Assembly: GCA_016271365.2 (NCBI GenBank)
Contig: CM028129.1
Coordinates: 432,518,501-432,582,500, forward strand
Direction: 5' to 3'
Source of the DNA: Neoceratodus forsteri
Lineage: Eukaryota; Chordata; Ceratodontiformes; Ceratodontidae
DNA length: 64,000 nucleotides
A model generated the notes under the pieces. That model was given only the letters and a program-made list of their open reading frames with translations, was not told the DNA's origin and did not search any database. Shown in pieces: positions 33,435 to 44,976 of this stretch; position 1 is the stretch's first letter; each line of letters begins with the position of its first letter. A program made the translations under genes and the position numbers.

Positions 33435-36254
33435 ATTCAGGCACAAACGTCTGACTCCATAAGTGACCACACCCCTATCTATGCTATACTGTCTAACAAA
33501 TCTGTCCGCCCCCTCACAGACTCTTGTCCTTCAGGAACTTTAACTGCTCAGACCCTAGCCCTGTCCTTAGTGATGTAAGGGCTATAGACTGGTTGACTTT
33601 CTACCATTTTAGCAGCTTAACCGATGTGGTCACTTATCTTACATCCAAACTCTCTCACCTATAGGACATCCATTTCCCCATCACAACCAAAAGGGTAAGA
33701 GGGGGCTGTACCTGCTGGCTATCCAAAGAACTGCTGGCACTAATGAAAGCTCAGGATAATAAATGGAAATCCTATAAGGCATCACTCTCTCCCCACCTCT
33801 GGAATACTTACAGACAGCGACGCAACACCTGCAAACAGACTGCAAAATCACTCAAGCGCAAATTCTACATTAATCAACAGAAAGACAACCTTGGCAATCC
33901 ATGCAATTTATGGGCCTCTATTGGGTCTATCCTTAACCCCAAGTCCAGCAGACAATTAACACAGCTTGAATCCCCCCACTGGTCCTATTTCAGACCCTAC
34001 CGAGATTGCAAATAACTTCAATACGAAGTTTACGGATTTATCCCCCTTTCTGAGCAAGCTCCCCCCACAGGCATCTTCAGCCCTAAACCATCCACCTCCC
34101 ACCCATCTTCATCCTCAGCTACCACCCTGCCCCCACCTTTCCATTTTAAAGTCATTAGGCATATAGACACTATTAAGCTCCTGAAGTCTCTCCCTGCCAA
34201 GGCAGCCCTGGCAGTGATGGATTATACCCCACATTTCTTAAACTCATCTGACCTGCATTTATTAAACCCTTCCCCTTCCTCTTCAACATCACCCTTACAT
34301 ATTCTATGGTTCCCGACTCTTGGAAACATGCAAATGTTGTGCCCATCTTCAAAAGCGGCGACTCCCAATCCCCTTATAATTATATGTCCATTTCCCTACT
34401 CCCTTACCTGAGCAAACTGCTTGAAAAAAGTTGTGCACCTCCAGTTCTCGGAGCATCTTGAAAAGTATAATCTCTTATGTTCTCTCCAGCATGGTTTCCA
34501 CAAGCGCCACAGTACCTCCTCTGCTTTGGCCCTTTTCTCTGATCATGTGCTGAGAAATATGGACCAAGGCAAAGCCACAGGAGCTGTCTTCATAGACCTA
34601 TCAAAGGCTTTTGACCTTGTTAACCACCACCTCTTCCACTCAACCCTGTCTGTCTTTGGCTGCTCTGGCAGGACTGCACCCTGGTTCTGCAGCTATCTAT
34701 CCAATCGGTCTCAGTCTGTCATCATCATCAATGCCTCCTCAGCTGCCCCCCCCCATACGCATTGGAGTCTCCCAAGGTTCCATACTCAGACCCCTGCTCT
34801 TCTCTGCTTTCTTTGATGCACTCCTGAGGGATAGCCTCAGCTGTCAAAATGCTCCTTTATGCAGATGACTTGGTTCTCTACCACAGTAATAAATCCATCG
34901 AGCCCATCTCCTCCATCCTCACACACAACTATGACTCTGCTCATAAATGGTTCCTCACCAAAAGGCTGCTGGTCAATGAAAAGAAGACTAAGTCCATGCT
35001 TTTTGGTTCCAAATCTTTCCTCACCAAAGCTGCCAAATCTGACTCCCCCCTCCTTGCACACACCCCAGCAGGTCCCCCTCTTGATAACGTCCCATCTTTT
35101 AAATACCTAGGTGTCACTCTTGACCCTTTCCTGTCTTTCACTGAGCATGTTAACAACACTGTGCAGAGAATTCACCAAAAACTTGGCTCTGCCTACAGAC
35201 TCAAATACTTTCTATTGGCTGAAGCACACCTTGCCATCACCCAGGGCAACCTACTGCCTATACCTGACTACTGCTCCCCGGTCTACTCCCTTGTATCTCC
35301 CACCTTAAAAGCAAGACTAAACACTACCTATAACTCCGTCATTTCATCCTTCAAGCTCCCCACCAGACCCACCACTGCACTCTTTACCAGTCCGTGGGCT
35401 GGCTCCCTGTGCAAGGTCGCTTTGACTATACAGTGGGCTGCCTAGTGGACAATGCACTAAGATACCAACACTTATCCCCTTACTCTCTCCTCTTGACAGA
35501 CAGAGTGCCTCCTACAGCACATAGGGCATCCTCAGTCCCCCCATTGGAGACACCCCACATCTCCATGGCAATGGGTAGTAGAGCTTTCTCCATCTCTGCA
35601 TCCTCCCTATGGAACAAGCTCCCACAGTTTGTCTGTGCATCCCCCACACACTTTACCTTCAAACAGGCCATGAAAACCTGGTTTCTAGCAGCATCTGACT
35701 GTCACTGCTCCCAGTAAGTAACTCTAAGGCACCCTAATGCCCATGTCTTCTTTCCACTTCCCCTGCCCTCCTGTTATCTCCTCCCTTATCTCTGTAGTTG
35801 TCTATAATCCTCCTTCCCTCGCTACCTCAAATCCCTGAAACTGATGTGAGAATCTGACTATATGAGCCTGCACAACTTTACTGATGACTGTACTAAAAAG
35901 ATCTCATGTCATATTTATAATACTACATATGTTCTCCTGCACCATGTAACATGGTTCCTGTATCTCATGTTATTTCTATTGCTATGTATGGCTTACTTTT
36001 CACACTATGTGTGTCTGGCCATTGCCTTCCCCTGTCTCCATTGTACTATTATGTTATTTGTATTTCTTTTTTTTCCACACCACCTCATGCACGAGGTGTG
36101 AATTTACAGTATAAATTGAAGTTCCCTGTATGTGCTGCTGTGTTTCTCTGTGTTGCTTGCCACCCTGTGGCCTGAGTCATGACTGAAAATGGTCCTCTGG
36201 ATCAGTGCACTTACCCGGTAAACAAAGACATAAAGAAAAAAATTAATAAATAAA
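33435..36254 (+). mobile_element. Rex1-like LINE, 5' truncated, inserted in the EN-RT LINE
   Basis: It starts within the endonuclease C-terminus (SISDHTPIYAIL). It continues with a Lys/Arg-rich linker (33,743-34,015) and the RT: FHKRHSTSSALALF, GAVFIDLSKAFDLVNHHLF, MLLYADDLVLY, KKTKSMLFG and FKYLGVTLD. The C-terminal FSISASSLWNKLPQF lies near 35,590. The 3' UTR ends with GACTGAAAATGGTCC, TTACCCGGTAAAC and an (AATA)n tail. ATG at 33,432-33,434 and 36,255-36,257 is the only duplicated target sequence, and removing the element keeps the host frame. Confidence 0.85.
34421..35717 (+). pseudogene. Rex1-like reverse transcriptase
   Basis: RT palm and fingers lie at 34,421-34,816 (LQHGFHKRHST, IDLSKAFDLVNHH). 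The catalytic block is in another frame at 34,849-35,445 (LLYADDLVLYHSNKSIEPIS, then WFLTKRLLVNEKKTKSMLFG). The C-terminal QVSASSLWN-type motif lies at 35,394-35,717. At least three frameshifts break the ORF. YADD is intact. The degree of decay is moderate, so the insertion is younger than its host LINE, as the nesting also requires. Confidence 0.85.
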
Positions 36255-39120
36255 ATGTATCTGGGAAATTTATGTTTAAGGAACTCTACTGATGATACTC
36301 AGAATGATGCTGGCAAGCACCTTCACAATTTTATTATGAATAATAGCTTACTGATACTCAATGACAGAGTGGAAGGTGATCACAAGGGTTCATGCACCTT
36401 CTTCTCTGCTAACGGTCAAAGTGTTGTTGATTACTTACTCTGTTCCCCAGAGAGCTATGAACAATTTAAAAAAGATATAGTACACATGAGGCCTAAAAGC
36501 GATCATGCAGCCTTACTTCTTTCAGTTGATTTTTCTGTAAATTCCCCAGCTCACAAGAGCTCCAGTAAGACTCTAGCACCTCTAGCTTTAAGTGGCAAAT
36601 GTAAACTAGTTTTTAACAGCAAAGAAAGGGAGAAGGTTGCAGAGTTGATCTACTCGCAAACCTCCTCTTCTTTATTCACTTTATCCCAAGGTACAGTTAT
36701 GGCTCACCATATCTTGAATCATCTTGAGTCATGTTACCAGTTACCAGGACAACAAATACCAGTTCAGTAGGACAACATTATATTCTACTGGTAATATTAA
36801 CTCAAATTCAAATACTTGGTTCGATGCGCAATGCATAAAAGAAAAACATAACCTAGGGAAGCTGATCAGAAACACTAAAAGGAATCCATGCAAATATAAA
36901 TTTGCTCATTTAAATAAAGCAAGAAAAAATTATAAAAAAAATTCTAGCTTTAAAGAAATTTGAATTTACACAGAAATAATGGGACCTTATGCATCAAGTT
37001 ATTAAGGACAAAGACACCAAGTCATTTTGGACACTGGTAGCAAAAGGGGTAAAGCTATATCAGCCTTCTCTACCCATATACATTCCTAAGGAAACCTGGG
37101 TAACATGCTTTCAAAATTTACTTAATAAAGGAACCTTAATTAATCATACTAAACTTCCTGTTTGGTTCTCATCTGAAAGTTTTCAGCCATTAACCATTAC
37201 ACTAGGTGAAGTGGAACAAGCAATTTCCCAACTAGCTAATAACCAGGCCCTTGGCCCAGATACTATCCCTGGGGAAGTTTATAAGAAACATAAGAATTAT
37301 TGGGTCCCTTTTTTAACTAACTTTTTCAATGCCTGTCTAAAAGAAAGATGTATTCCTCCATCATGGACTAAAAATATAATTGTGCCTACTCATAAAAAAG
37401 GTTCATATCAAACATCAGCTAATTACTGCCCAATTAGTTTAATAGACATCTGTTGTAAAATATTCACTAGGATCATATTGGTAAAACTTCAGAATTGGGT
37501 TAAACTTTCAAGCAGGGTTGCGTCATGGTTTCTCAACTACTGATTATAGTTGCCCATCTTTTGGAAAAATATAGACTCCATAGGAAAATGAAGCTGTACC
37601 CCATTTTTGTAGACTTTGCTGCTGCATTTGACTCAGTGGTCAGAGAAAAATTATGGGACACATTACACACAAAAGGTCTCCCCTTGAATTTATTAATCCC
37701 AGTCTTCCTTCTCCATCATAACACTTCAACAGCCATTGGAAATGATAATAATGGAAAGCTTTCCAAATAACTAAGGGTGTAAAACAAGGTTGCTTGTTTG
37801 CTCCATTACTTTTGAGTATCTACATTGATTCATTACTGCAGTTTAATACTCTTCTACCATTGAACGCTCCTAAAATTAATAATACTAGTATTCACTTAGT
37901 GGCCTATGCTGATGACTTGGTTCTCTTTTCCCTTTCTCTCATAGGTTTTCAATGCAAAATTGATCAACTAAAGATTAAATGTGATCGGTTAGAACTTAAA
38001 ATTAACCTTAAGAAAACCAAAGTTAAGATTTTTGGGCCACAAGTATCACCCCTGAAGCTGTATTTGAATAAGGAGTCTATGGAGGTTCTATCTTCATTTA
38101 CTTACCTTGGGATAAAATTTACATCTAATGGCCATTGGACCTCATATTTTAAAGAACAAATAATGAAGGCAAAGCATGTGGCTAAAGCATTACAATGTTT
38201 TAATTATAAATATAGTGGTCATACTGTAGGCCCCGTTCTTACTGCTGGGGAGGCCAAAATCAATCCTCTTCCTTTTTATGGAGTGGAAGTTTGGGGAAAT
38301 AAATATAACCCCACTTTAGAAGTACCTCTATCATTTTAACTATAAGTCCTTACTGCAGGTCCCATTATCTACATCCAACTCAGTAGTTAAATCTGAACTC
38401 AGTAGAATCCCTATAGCTACCCTTATTGACCTCCAATTAGCACCTATTGGCTTAATATTATTAAGAACCCATTTAACTCTATTCCCACAGATTGTTTAAC
38501 TGAAAAAAACACTATGGCTAAGAATGGATTCTCTTCTCCCTGGTTAAAAGCTCTCATTGCTGTTCTCACTAAAGCCAGTGTATTACATCTGTGGAAAGAT
38601 TACCAGTTGGGTAGTGCAATGTCCCCAGCATATAAAAATGTAATCAAACATAAATTGTTTTCTTTAGCCCAAATAGAACAAATGGAGCAAGTAAGATCTC
38701 AAAAACAGGATCCATGGTTCATCTTCAATAAAATTGATTCAGCCACAGAAGGCTATCTTATTTTGCCTCTTGCCCCCAAAATCAGGAAATCAATTACATG
38801 GGCCAGATTTGACATACTAACTTCCAGACATTCTTATTTTAATAAATATCACCCTGAGAGGTATAACCACGAAATCATCTGCAACTGTAACGGAGGTTTT
38901 CAGGAGACTTATTTTTATATTATAACTCAGTGTCCTTTTTACGACCTTCAATGGGGAAAAAATCCTAAGGGATTTTTTGACTAAATATGTAAATTTTGAT
39001 TATGAGCTGATATTCATTTTGTTACACCCCAAGGTAAAAGAAGACATGGATATGATAGCCAAATTTCTCTCCTTTGTGATTAGCCACAAAAAAAATGGTT
39101 TCTTGTTCAAAAGAAACTAT
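36255..39120 (+). pseudogene. EN-RT LINE: endonuclease end, RT and Cys-rich C-terminus
   Basis: The EN C-terminus reads GSCTFFSANGQSVVDYLL and KSDHAALLLSV (36,255-36,560). RT blocks are LANNQALGPDTIPGEVYK (36,989-37,543), PIFVDFAAAFDSVVREKLW (37,525-37,770), APLLLSIYIDSLL and VAYADDLVLFS (37,794-38,339). The tail at 38,514-38,984 has KSITWARFDILTSRHSYFN and CNCNGGFQETYFYIITQCPF, a CxC...C-P motif typical of LINE C-termini. YADD is intact, but frames change near 37,540, 37,770 and 38,340. A 3' UTR follows to 39,323. Confidence 0.8.
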
Positions 39121-39338
39121 TTATAGTTAGCAATAATAACTAGAAACATTCTAAAATCTATTTTGTGCATATATGGACCTGACTGTATTATTTATGTTCA
39201 CATTGTGATATATTGTTGTAACTGAATATGATATGTATTTATTATTAGAATTTTAAGTAAAAATTTTATATTTTCATTTTTTCTGCATTTGTAATGTCCA
39301 AAACTATTTTGCTTTGGAAGATCAATAAACTTAACTTG

Positions 39339-39914
39339 GCCAGCCCGATGGTGCTGAGACGCTGGATGCCACACCTCGTGCCCCGCCCATGACCCATGTT
39401 CTGGAATGAGCATGGGCTGCCGGAGGTCGGCAGGGGAGGAGATGGATAGAGCATCTGATGGACTGCTCTCCATCTATAGGTAGGGGGGAATCCAGTGGCT
39501 GGGGTGCACCTGACCACTAGCAGAGGCTGGGGCTCAGCAACACAGAGCCACAATGGTGTGGGGCAGGAGTGCAGCAGATGCTTGACATGGGTGTGCACGG
39601 GAGCGTGCATGACCTTGTCAGAGGCTTCATTGTATGCTGCATGCCCACATGGAAAAATGAGAAAAAGCAGTGTGGCAGGGTGAAGGAGAATGCCTCACAG
39701 GCCTCGTTCCCGGCTAGCCACAGCGCTGGCTACACTGGATCTAGTCTCCAATGGGGGTTGGAGAACCCCACCAGCCCTGCTGGAGGGACAAGCCCTGGGG
39801 GTATGTACCAGTGACAGTTGATGGACACCAGGGGACAGGGCTGGGGATGCTCTCCAGATTAGGGACCACATTGAAGGGAGGAAAAAATAACAACAGAAAA
39901 ATAAAAAATATAAA
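39339..39914 (+). mobile_element. SINE-C copy 1 (576 bp) with a perfect 15-bp target duplication
   Basis: AATAAACTTAACTTG is repeated exactly at 39,324-39,338 and 39,915-39,929. The head (GATGGTGCTGAGACGCTGGATG, then GACCCATGTTCTGGAATG) resembles a tRNA-derived Pol III promoter with A- and B-box spacing. The body includes a CCGGAGGTCGGCAGG block and a GC-rich region. It ends with an A-rich tail (GAAAAATAAAAAATATAAA). Four more copies or fragments occur in this window. I do not recognise the family by name. Confidence 0.75.
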
Positions 39915-39929
39915 AATAAACTTAACTTG

Positions 39930-39996
39930 ACTTGACTATATTAATAAAGCCCTCTCTCACTTCATTCAGGATGGCATCCTTAATATCTGTTGTCTT
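39930..39996 (-). pseudogene. L1-2 ORF1 sliver between two SINE-C copies
   Basis: Minus-strand reading gives KTTDIKDAILNEVREGFINI, an L1 ORF1 coiled-coil segment. It includes one copy of the TATATTAATAA duplication (39,937-39,947) and one copy of the SINE-C copy 2 duplication (39,987-39,996). This small anchor shows that the 28.8 kb and 40.6 kb segments belong to one ORF1. Confidence 0.75.
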
Positions 39997-40566
39997 GCTG
40001 GCCCGGTAGTGCTGAGGGTTGAGGTACTGGATGCCGCTCTTCATGCCATGCCAGTGATTTGGGTTCGGGAGCAGACTCAGGGCACCGGAGGTCGACAGGA
40101 GGAGGAGAGGATTGAGCATCAGGAGGACTGCTCTCCTCTCCTAGAATGGGTTGCAGGGGAATCCCCACTTGGTAGCAGTTCTCAGTGGAGACTGGGAGCA
40201 TTACACCTAAGTAGGGATGTGAATGGGGTGAGGCAGTGGTGGACGTCAGCAGGAGGGCGCATATGTGTGCTCTCCATGAGCTGACATCATTGCACATCCG
40301 TGCCTCAGGGGAAACCTAAGGAGGGAAAAACCCAGCTGTCAGGGAGTAATGGTGGGCCCAATGACTGACCCACACAGCCGTTGCTGGTCCTGGCCCGACT
40401 TGACTCTCCATGATCCCCTTCTCTGTATTGGCCCACAGTTGGGAGGGAATCAATCACCCAATTCCTCAGTCAGGAAGAGATTCAGGCTAGGGGGTAAAAG
40501 GCCAGTCGAGTGGGTGTCGCCTGAGAGAGTCCCTGGCAACTGGTGATGGCAGTGAAAAAGAATGAA

Positions 40567-40612
<46 letters not shown>
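39997..40612 (+). mobile_element. SINE-C copy 2 with (AT)n tail
   Basis: The head reads GGCCCGGTAGTGCTGAGGGT with the B-box-like TTGGGTTCGGGAG. The CACCGGAGGTCGACAGG block matches copy 1. The 3' end is an (AT)n run at 40,569-40,612. Flanks CTGTTGTCTT (39,987-39,996) and CTGTTGCCTT (40,613-40,622) are a 10-bp target duplication with one mismatch, so this copy is older than copy 1. Confidence 0.72.
40569..40612. repeat. (AT)n microsatellite
   Basis: About 44 bases of pure AT dinucleotides forming the 3' tail of SINE-C copy 2. Confidence 0.95.
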
Positions 40613-41275
40613 CTGTTGCCTTTTCATCTTCTGTGGCCTGCTGCAATCCAGCCTTATCCACTTCTTGATTTTTTTGTGTTTTTAGATGATCTGGGCATTT
40701 CAGTATATTGTGTTTTTGCACCAGAGTCATATTTCATATCACGCCCCATGCTAGTTTTTAAATTGGGTCAGGATGACTGGTGCGACTCTCTTGACTGTTT
40801 ATTATTGCCAAACTTCATGTACCGAATAAGGTTATCTTTACTACTGCCAGGATTTGTTATGTTATGACTTGATCCCTCAGCACTAGTACTCCTGTTAGGA
40901 GTATTTAATTTCTAGAAGCAAGCGCAGTTTCATAGCTACTAAGGTCCCTAATTTCAAATATTAGAGATCCACTGTGAGGGGGGTCCTGAATGTTTGATTT
41001 AACACCTATGCTATTTTTTAAAGACGATTCCTCTGATATAGAACCTTCAGAGTTAAGAGTTTGCAAAATTCTTGTCTCCATGTCTTGATTTGTTAAAGAC
41101 TCGACCGTGACTGAACTGAAAGCATTATGAATATTTAGGGTGCCTTGCTGCCCTGTCACTAGTAGCTCCTCACTGTATTTGCCCTTTTCTGACTTCTTAA
41201 TCAAGGCTGCAGGTATAGCTGCAACTGCGTGGAGAAGAGCAGCTCTTGATTTGGCAATATTTCTTTTTACTCCTG
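40613..41275 (-). pseudogene. L1-2 ORF1 N-terminal part
   Basis: The minus strand encodes RNIAKSRAALLHAVAAIPAA, EELLVTGQQGTLNIHNAFSS and, after a frame change, LQQATEDEKATV next to SINE-C copy 2. The region is low in known motifs, as expected for the fast-evolving N-terminus of L1 ORF1p. A short upstream part lies at 44,244-44,628, beyond the CR1-3 insertion. Confidence 0.65.
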
Positions 41276-41545
41276 TAACATAGAAACATAGAATTTGACG
41301 GCAGATAAGGACACAACAGCCACCAGTCATGCCCATTTCCTACCTGATGGATAAGCTGCAGATCCTAGTTAACCAGCAGCTTACTTCTTCCTACCCCCAC
41401 CCCTAAATTGCCTTATGACTGTCCCATGCGTAGCAGATTCCACCACTGTTTGTGACTCCACAACCTCCCTGGAAGGCCGTTCCATACATCCACCACCCTC
41501 CTGTGAAAAATACTTCATTAAATTACCTCTGACGCCCCTCTATCT

Positions 41546-43260
41546 TCAAATTGTGCCCCTTGTTCTTGCACACCTCTTTTTGAAGATCCTACCCTCTTGG
41601 ACTTTGTTGATTCCCTTGAGGTACTTGAAAGTTTCTATCATGTCCCCCCTCTCCCTCCTTTCCTCAAAGCTATACATATTAAGCTCCTTAAGTCTCTCTT
41701 CATATGTCTTCCTGTGCAGCCCCTGCACCATTTTAGTTGCCCTCCTCTGGACAGCTTCCATCCTGTCTATGTCTTTGCGGAGATTGGGTCTCCAGAACTG
41801 CACACAGTACTCCAGATGGGGTCTCACTGCTGTCTGTACAGAGGGATAATAACTTCCTGTTTTCTACTGGTGATGCCTCTCCCTATGCATCCCAGTATCC
41901 CCCCAGCCCTCCTTGCTGCCCTCTCACATTGCTTGCCCACCTTTAGGTCATCTGATATGACTACCCCAGGTCCCTTTCCATTTTTGTTGTTGTTAGTATC
42001 TCACCCCCATTGTGCCTCTTCCCTGGGTTTTGTTTCCCAGGTGCATTACCTTGCACTTTTTAGCATTGAATCTAAGCTGCCATACATTTGACCATTCCTC
42101 TAACCTTGCCAAGTCCCTTCTCATCCTTTCCACCCCACCCTGTGCATCAACTCTGTTGCAGATCTTTGTGTCATCTGCAAAGAGACATACTTTTCCTTCC
42201 AGTCCCTCTGCAATGTCACTTATAAAGACATTGAAGAGGACTGGTCCTAATACTGAACCCTGCGGTACCCCACTACTAACCCCCCCTTTTTCAGAGTGGA
42301 CTCCATTTACTATTACTCTCTGTGTCCTATTCTCCAGCCAATTCTTTACCCAGGCTGTCATCTTGGGACCCACTCCCAGGCTGGCTAACTTGTATATTAA
42401 TCTTTTGTGTGGGACTGTGTCAAATGCCTTGCTAAAGTCTAGGTAGACCATGTCCGCAGCCCCTCCCTGATCAACTACTTTGGTCACCCAGTCAAAGAAA
42501 TCTATCAGATTTGTCTGGCATGACCTTCCTGCTGTGAATCCATGCTGCCTTGGGTCCTGTGCCCTCTGGCCTCTAGATATTTAACAATTCTTTCCCTCAG
42601 AAGTGATTCCATCATTTTCCCTACCACTGAGGTTAAACTAACAGGTCTGTAGTTTCCTGCTTCTGCCCTTGCTCCACTTTTGTGAGAGAATCATCTGCCC
42701 TCCTCCAGTCCTCGGGTACCACCCCATCCTCCCATGATTTGTTAAAGAGGGTAGTCAGTGGTGTCACTAGTTCTACCCTTAGTTCTTTTAGAATTCTGGG
42801 ATGAATCCCATCAGGCCCCATTGCTTTGTCCACCTTCAGTTTAAGAGTTCTTTCAGAACCCTTTCTTCTGTAAATGGGCTGGTATCAACTTCTGTATCCA
42901 GAGTGTTTCTACTGTTTGTTTTAGGTACCTTCCCTCTTCCTTTGTAAATACTGAGCAAAAATATTTGTTTAGTATCTCTGCCTTTTCTACACCCTCTGCC
43001 CACCCTCCTCCCTTTATTAAGCCTCACTATCCCTCCCTTGGTCTTTCTTGCCCCCTGATGTACCTATAAAGGTTTTATCCCCTTCTTAACTGGTTGGCTA
43101 TCTTTTCCTCAGTTTGGGCCTTTGCTGATCTGACTGCCTTCCCAGCTTCCTTTTGCTTTAACTGATATAGTTCTCTGTCCTGTTCCTTCTGTGATTCCTT
43201 GTACTTCCTGAATGCTTTCTTTTCTCTTGAACCTTCACTGCCACTTCCTTTGAGAACCAT
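41546..43260 (-). pseudogene. CR1-3 linker, reverse transcriptase and C-terminus
   Basis: Linker with KKAFRKYKESQKEQDRELYQ (43,075-43,260). RT start: MDKAMGPDGIHPRILKEL (42,633-42,833). RT core: [40 protein letters not shown] and VCLFADDTK (41,993-42,487). C-terminus: [20 protein letters not shown] and [18 protein letters not shown] (41,546-41,827). The catalytic FADD is intact. Three to four frameshifts or stops separate the parts. Confidence 0.85.
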
Positions 43261-43273
43261 AGTGGTTTCTACC

Positions 43274-44155
43274 TCATTTCATTTTGTTTATTTGCTTTAC
43301 ACAAAGGCTTGATACCTCTGTGATGGCAGTTTTTATTATTCCCCATTGTTCTTCCACCCCTCCTTCCTGCCCATTTGCTAGTGCATTCCTTAGGCACTCA
43401 CCCATTTTGACAAAGTCAGCCCTCCTAAAATCCAGTACCTTTGTCTTTGTATGGCTTGACTCTATTGCTGTGTTTATTGTGAACCATACTGTTCGATGGT
43501 CGCTAGTTCCCAGATGGCTACCCACTTCTACATCTGTGATCCTCTCTTCATCTCCATTTGAGAGAACCAGGTCTAAGATTGCTCCCTCTCGAGTGGGCTC
43601 CAATACTAGTTGTCTAAGGCATGCCCCCTGTAGGGCATCTAGAATAACCCCACTCTTAGAAGTGGCTGCTGCAACTGCACTCCAGTTAACATCTGGCATA
43701 TTCAGATCACCCATCAGCAATATCTCCCCTTTTTCTGCCATTCTAAGTATACTTTCTATCATTTCCTTGTCCATTTCCTCCCCCTGAGAAGGGGGTCTGT
43801 ATACAACCCCTGTGCATATTGTGGTGCCATTGCCGGTCTCCAAATTTACCCACAGTGCTTCTTCTCCTCCCTGTTTACCCTTTTGTTCTGTTGCTTTGAT
43901 TCCTTCCCTTATGTAAAGAGCTACTCCTCCTCCTCTTTTACCCTCCCTGTCCCTCCTGTAGATAGTGTATCCTGGTATGTTTACATCCCAGTCATGGTTT
44001 TGTGTGTACCATGTTTCTGTGACTGCCACGATATCCAGATGTTCCTCCTCCATCAAGGCCACTAATTCAGGAAGCTTGTTGCTCAGACTATGGGCTTTGG
44101 TACTCATTGCTCTCCATTTTTTGATGACTTTACCTTCTGTTGCAGCATCCCCCAC
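43274..44155 (-). pseudogene. CR1-3 endonuclease domain (open over 293 codons)
   Basis: The start is the ATG at 44,155, though CR1 ORF2 may begin further upstream (frame open into VLNEKKTKVERSVG). APE motifs in order: LPELVALMEEEHLDIVAVTE then TWY, GGGVALYIREG, VVYRPPSQGEE, LLMGDLNMPDVNW (GDFN with Phe to Leu) and GTSDHRTVWF. The domain is complete and uninterrupted. The frame breaks at 43,274 in the linker, so the full ORF2 cannot be made. Confidence 0.85.
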
Positions 44156-44243
44156 TGACCTTTCTACCTTGGTCTTTTTCTCATTTAGTACCCTGTTTTG
44201 TAGGGGGAGGCCGGGATTTTCCTGCTGCGTATCAGTGCCTCCC

Positions 44244-44965
44244 CCCTTGACTAGTTTAAAAGCTTGCCAATGAACTAGGGTTTAGTTCTAAAGAGTTAGT
44301 TTGAATTGATATTGTAGAGACCCCTGTTAAAAAGTTTTCCTCAGTATACCCATGCCCCTCTGTATATTGCTGCCTGGGCTCTGTCAAGCCTCCAGATGCC
44401 CCCCACTCTACCTCTGGTCTCCGAATCACCAGACCCCCCCCCAACTACCTGCCACACACTTGGGATTCTTTCTCACCTGTTCCAACCAGGTTTCTTTATA
44501 GTTCCCATGATCCAACTGCTTCAGCAGCCACCTCGAAGCTTGCTACTTGTTCACCGAAACATATTACAGGGGCAGATCTCAGAATGCCTTTAAAATTCCT
44601 TTTGTCTTGCTGCTTCACTGCCATTCATTTTGAGTTTCTCCTTTCACTTTTTATGAGAGCCTTTGCTTCGTAGGCTCTATGGTAGTTTTAAGACATACCC
44701 AGGGGAGGGTAGCAGCTTTTATCAGATGGCAGCTTAGAGAGGGGGTGTCCCAACAATGGCATCCAGAATATGGAAAAAAAGAAAAGAGAAACACTAGAGG
44801 AGTCTCTTTTTCCTTTTCTGAAGCTTAACTAAGCAGTCTTATTTGGTAGCTCTTCAGGGATAAAGAAAGAGAAATACAAGGCAATATTGACTGTGATTTT
44901 TCCCCACCCAGATCAGAGAGCCTCCTCTCAGCCAGCCAGTCCATCAGCCATCTTGGATCTGCCTG
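44244..44965 (-). pseudogene. L1-2 5' UTR and ORF1 start
   Basis: The 5' UTR begins near 44,960 with CCAAGATGGCTGATGG. A candidate ORF1 start is the ATG at 44,628 (MNGSEAARQKEF), soon followed by stops and frame changes. A readable segment at 44,256-44,370 (GYTEENFLTGVSTISIQTNS) runs into the CR1-3 junction. The other end is the 44,966 target-duplication copy in L1-3. Confidence 0.6.
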
Positions 44966-44976
44966 AAAAGAGTGAT

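Larger units (their letters stand above)
28803..39936 (+). mobile_element. EN-RT LINE block (possibly Ingi/Vingi-like) inserted in L1-2 ORF1
   Basis: The block is flanked by an 11-bp duplication TATATTAATAA (28,792-28,802 and 39,937-39,947). Removing it joins the L1-2 coiled coil in frame. It contains a long 5' region, an ORF1-like frame (31.39-32.78 kb), an endonuclease split by a Rex1-like LINE, an RT and a Cys-rich C-terminus. The 3' UTR ends in AATAAACTTAACTTG plus a short repeat, and a SINE-C copy was inserted into that tail. Without its inserts it is about 7.7 kb. The clade is uncertain; the single EN, RT with YADD, and CxC...QCP.Y tail suggest the I/Ingi/Vingi side. Confidence 0.7.
41276..44243 (-). 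mobile_element. CR1 LINE (CR1-3), nearly complete ORF2, inserted in L1-2
   Basis: The 3' end at 41,276-41,310 reads GCCGTCAAATTCTATGTTTC on the minus strand, with the CR1 terminal repeat. Endonuclease, linker, RT and C-terminus are all present from 44,155 down to 41,546. The 5' end near 44,243 is a guess from the resumption of L1-2 coding. No target duplication is evident, as is usual for CR1. It is the best preserved LINE in the window. Confidence 0.87.
19146..44965 (-). mobile_element. L1-2: L1 retrotransposon spread over 25.8 kb by nested insertions
   Basis: An 11-bp target duplication AAAAGAGTGAT flanks it (19,135-19,145 and 44,966-44,976). At the left junction a T-rich run is the poly(A) tail read in reverse. 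At the right junction the 5' UTR begins with CCAAGATGGCTGATGG. From 5' to 3' the pieces are ORF1 N-terminus (44.6-44.2, 41.28-40.61, 39.99-39.94 kb), ORF1 C-terminus (28.8-27.95 kb), EN (27.5-27.03 kb), and RT to C-terminus (22.36-19.16 kb). About 1.3 kb between EN and RT is missing. The target was the RT catalytic region of L1-3. Confidence 0.85.
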
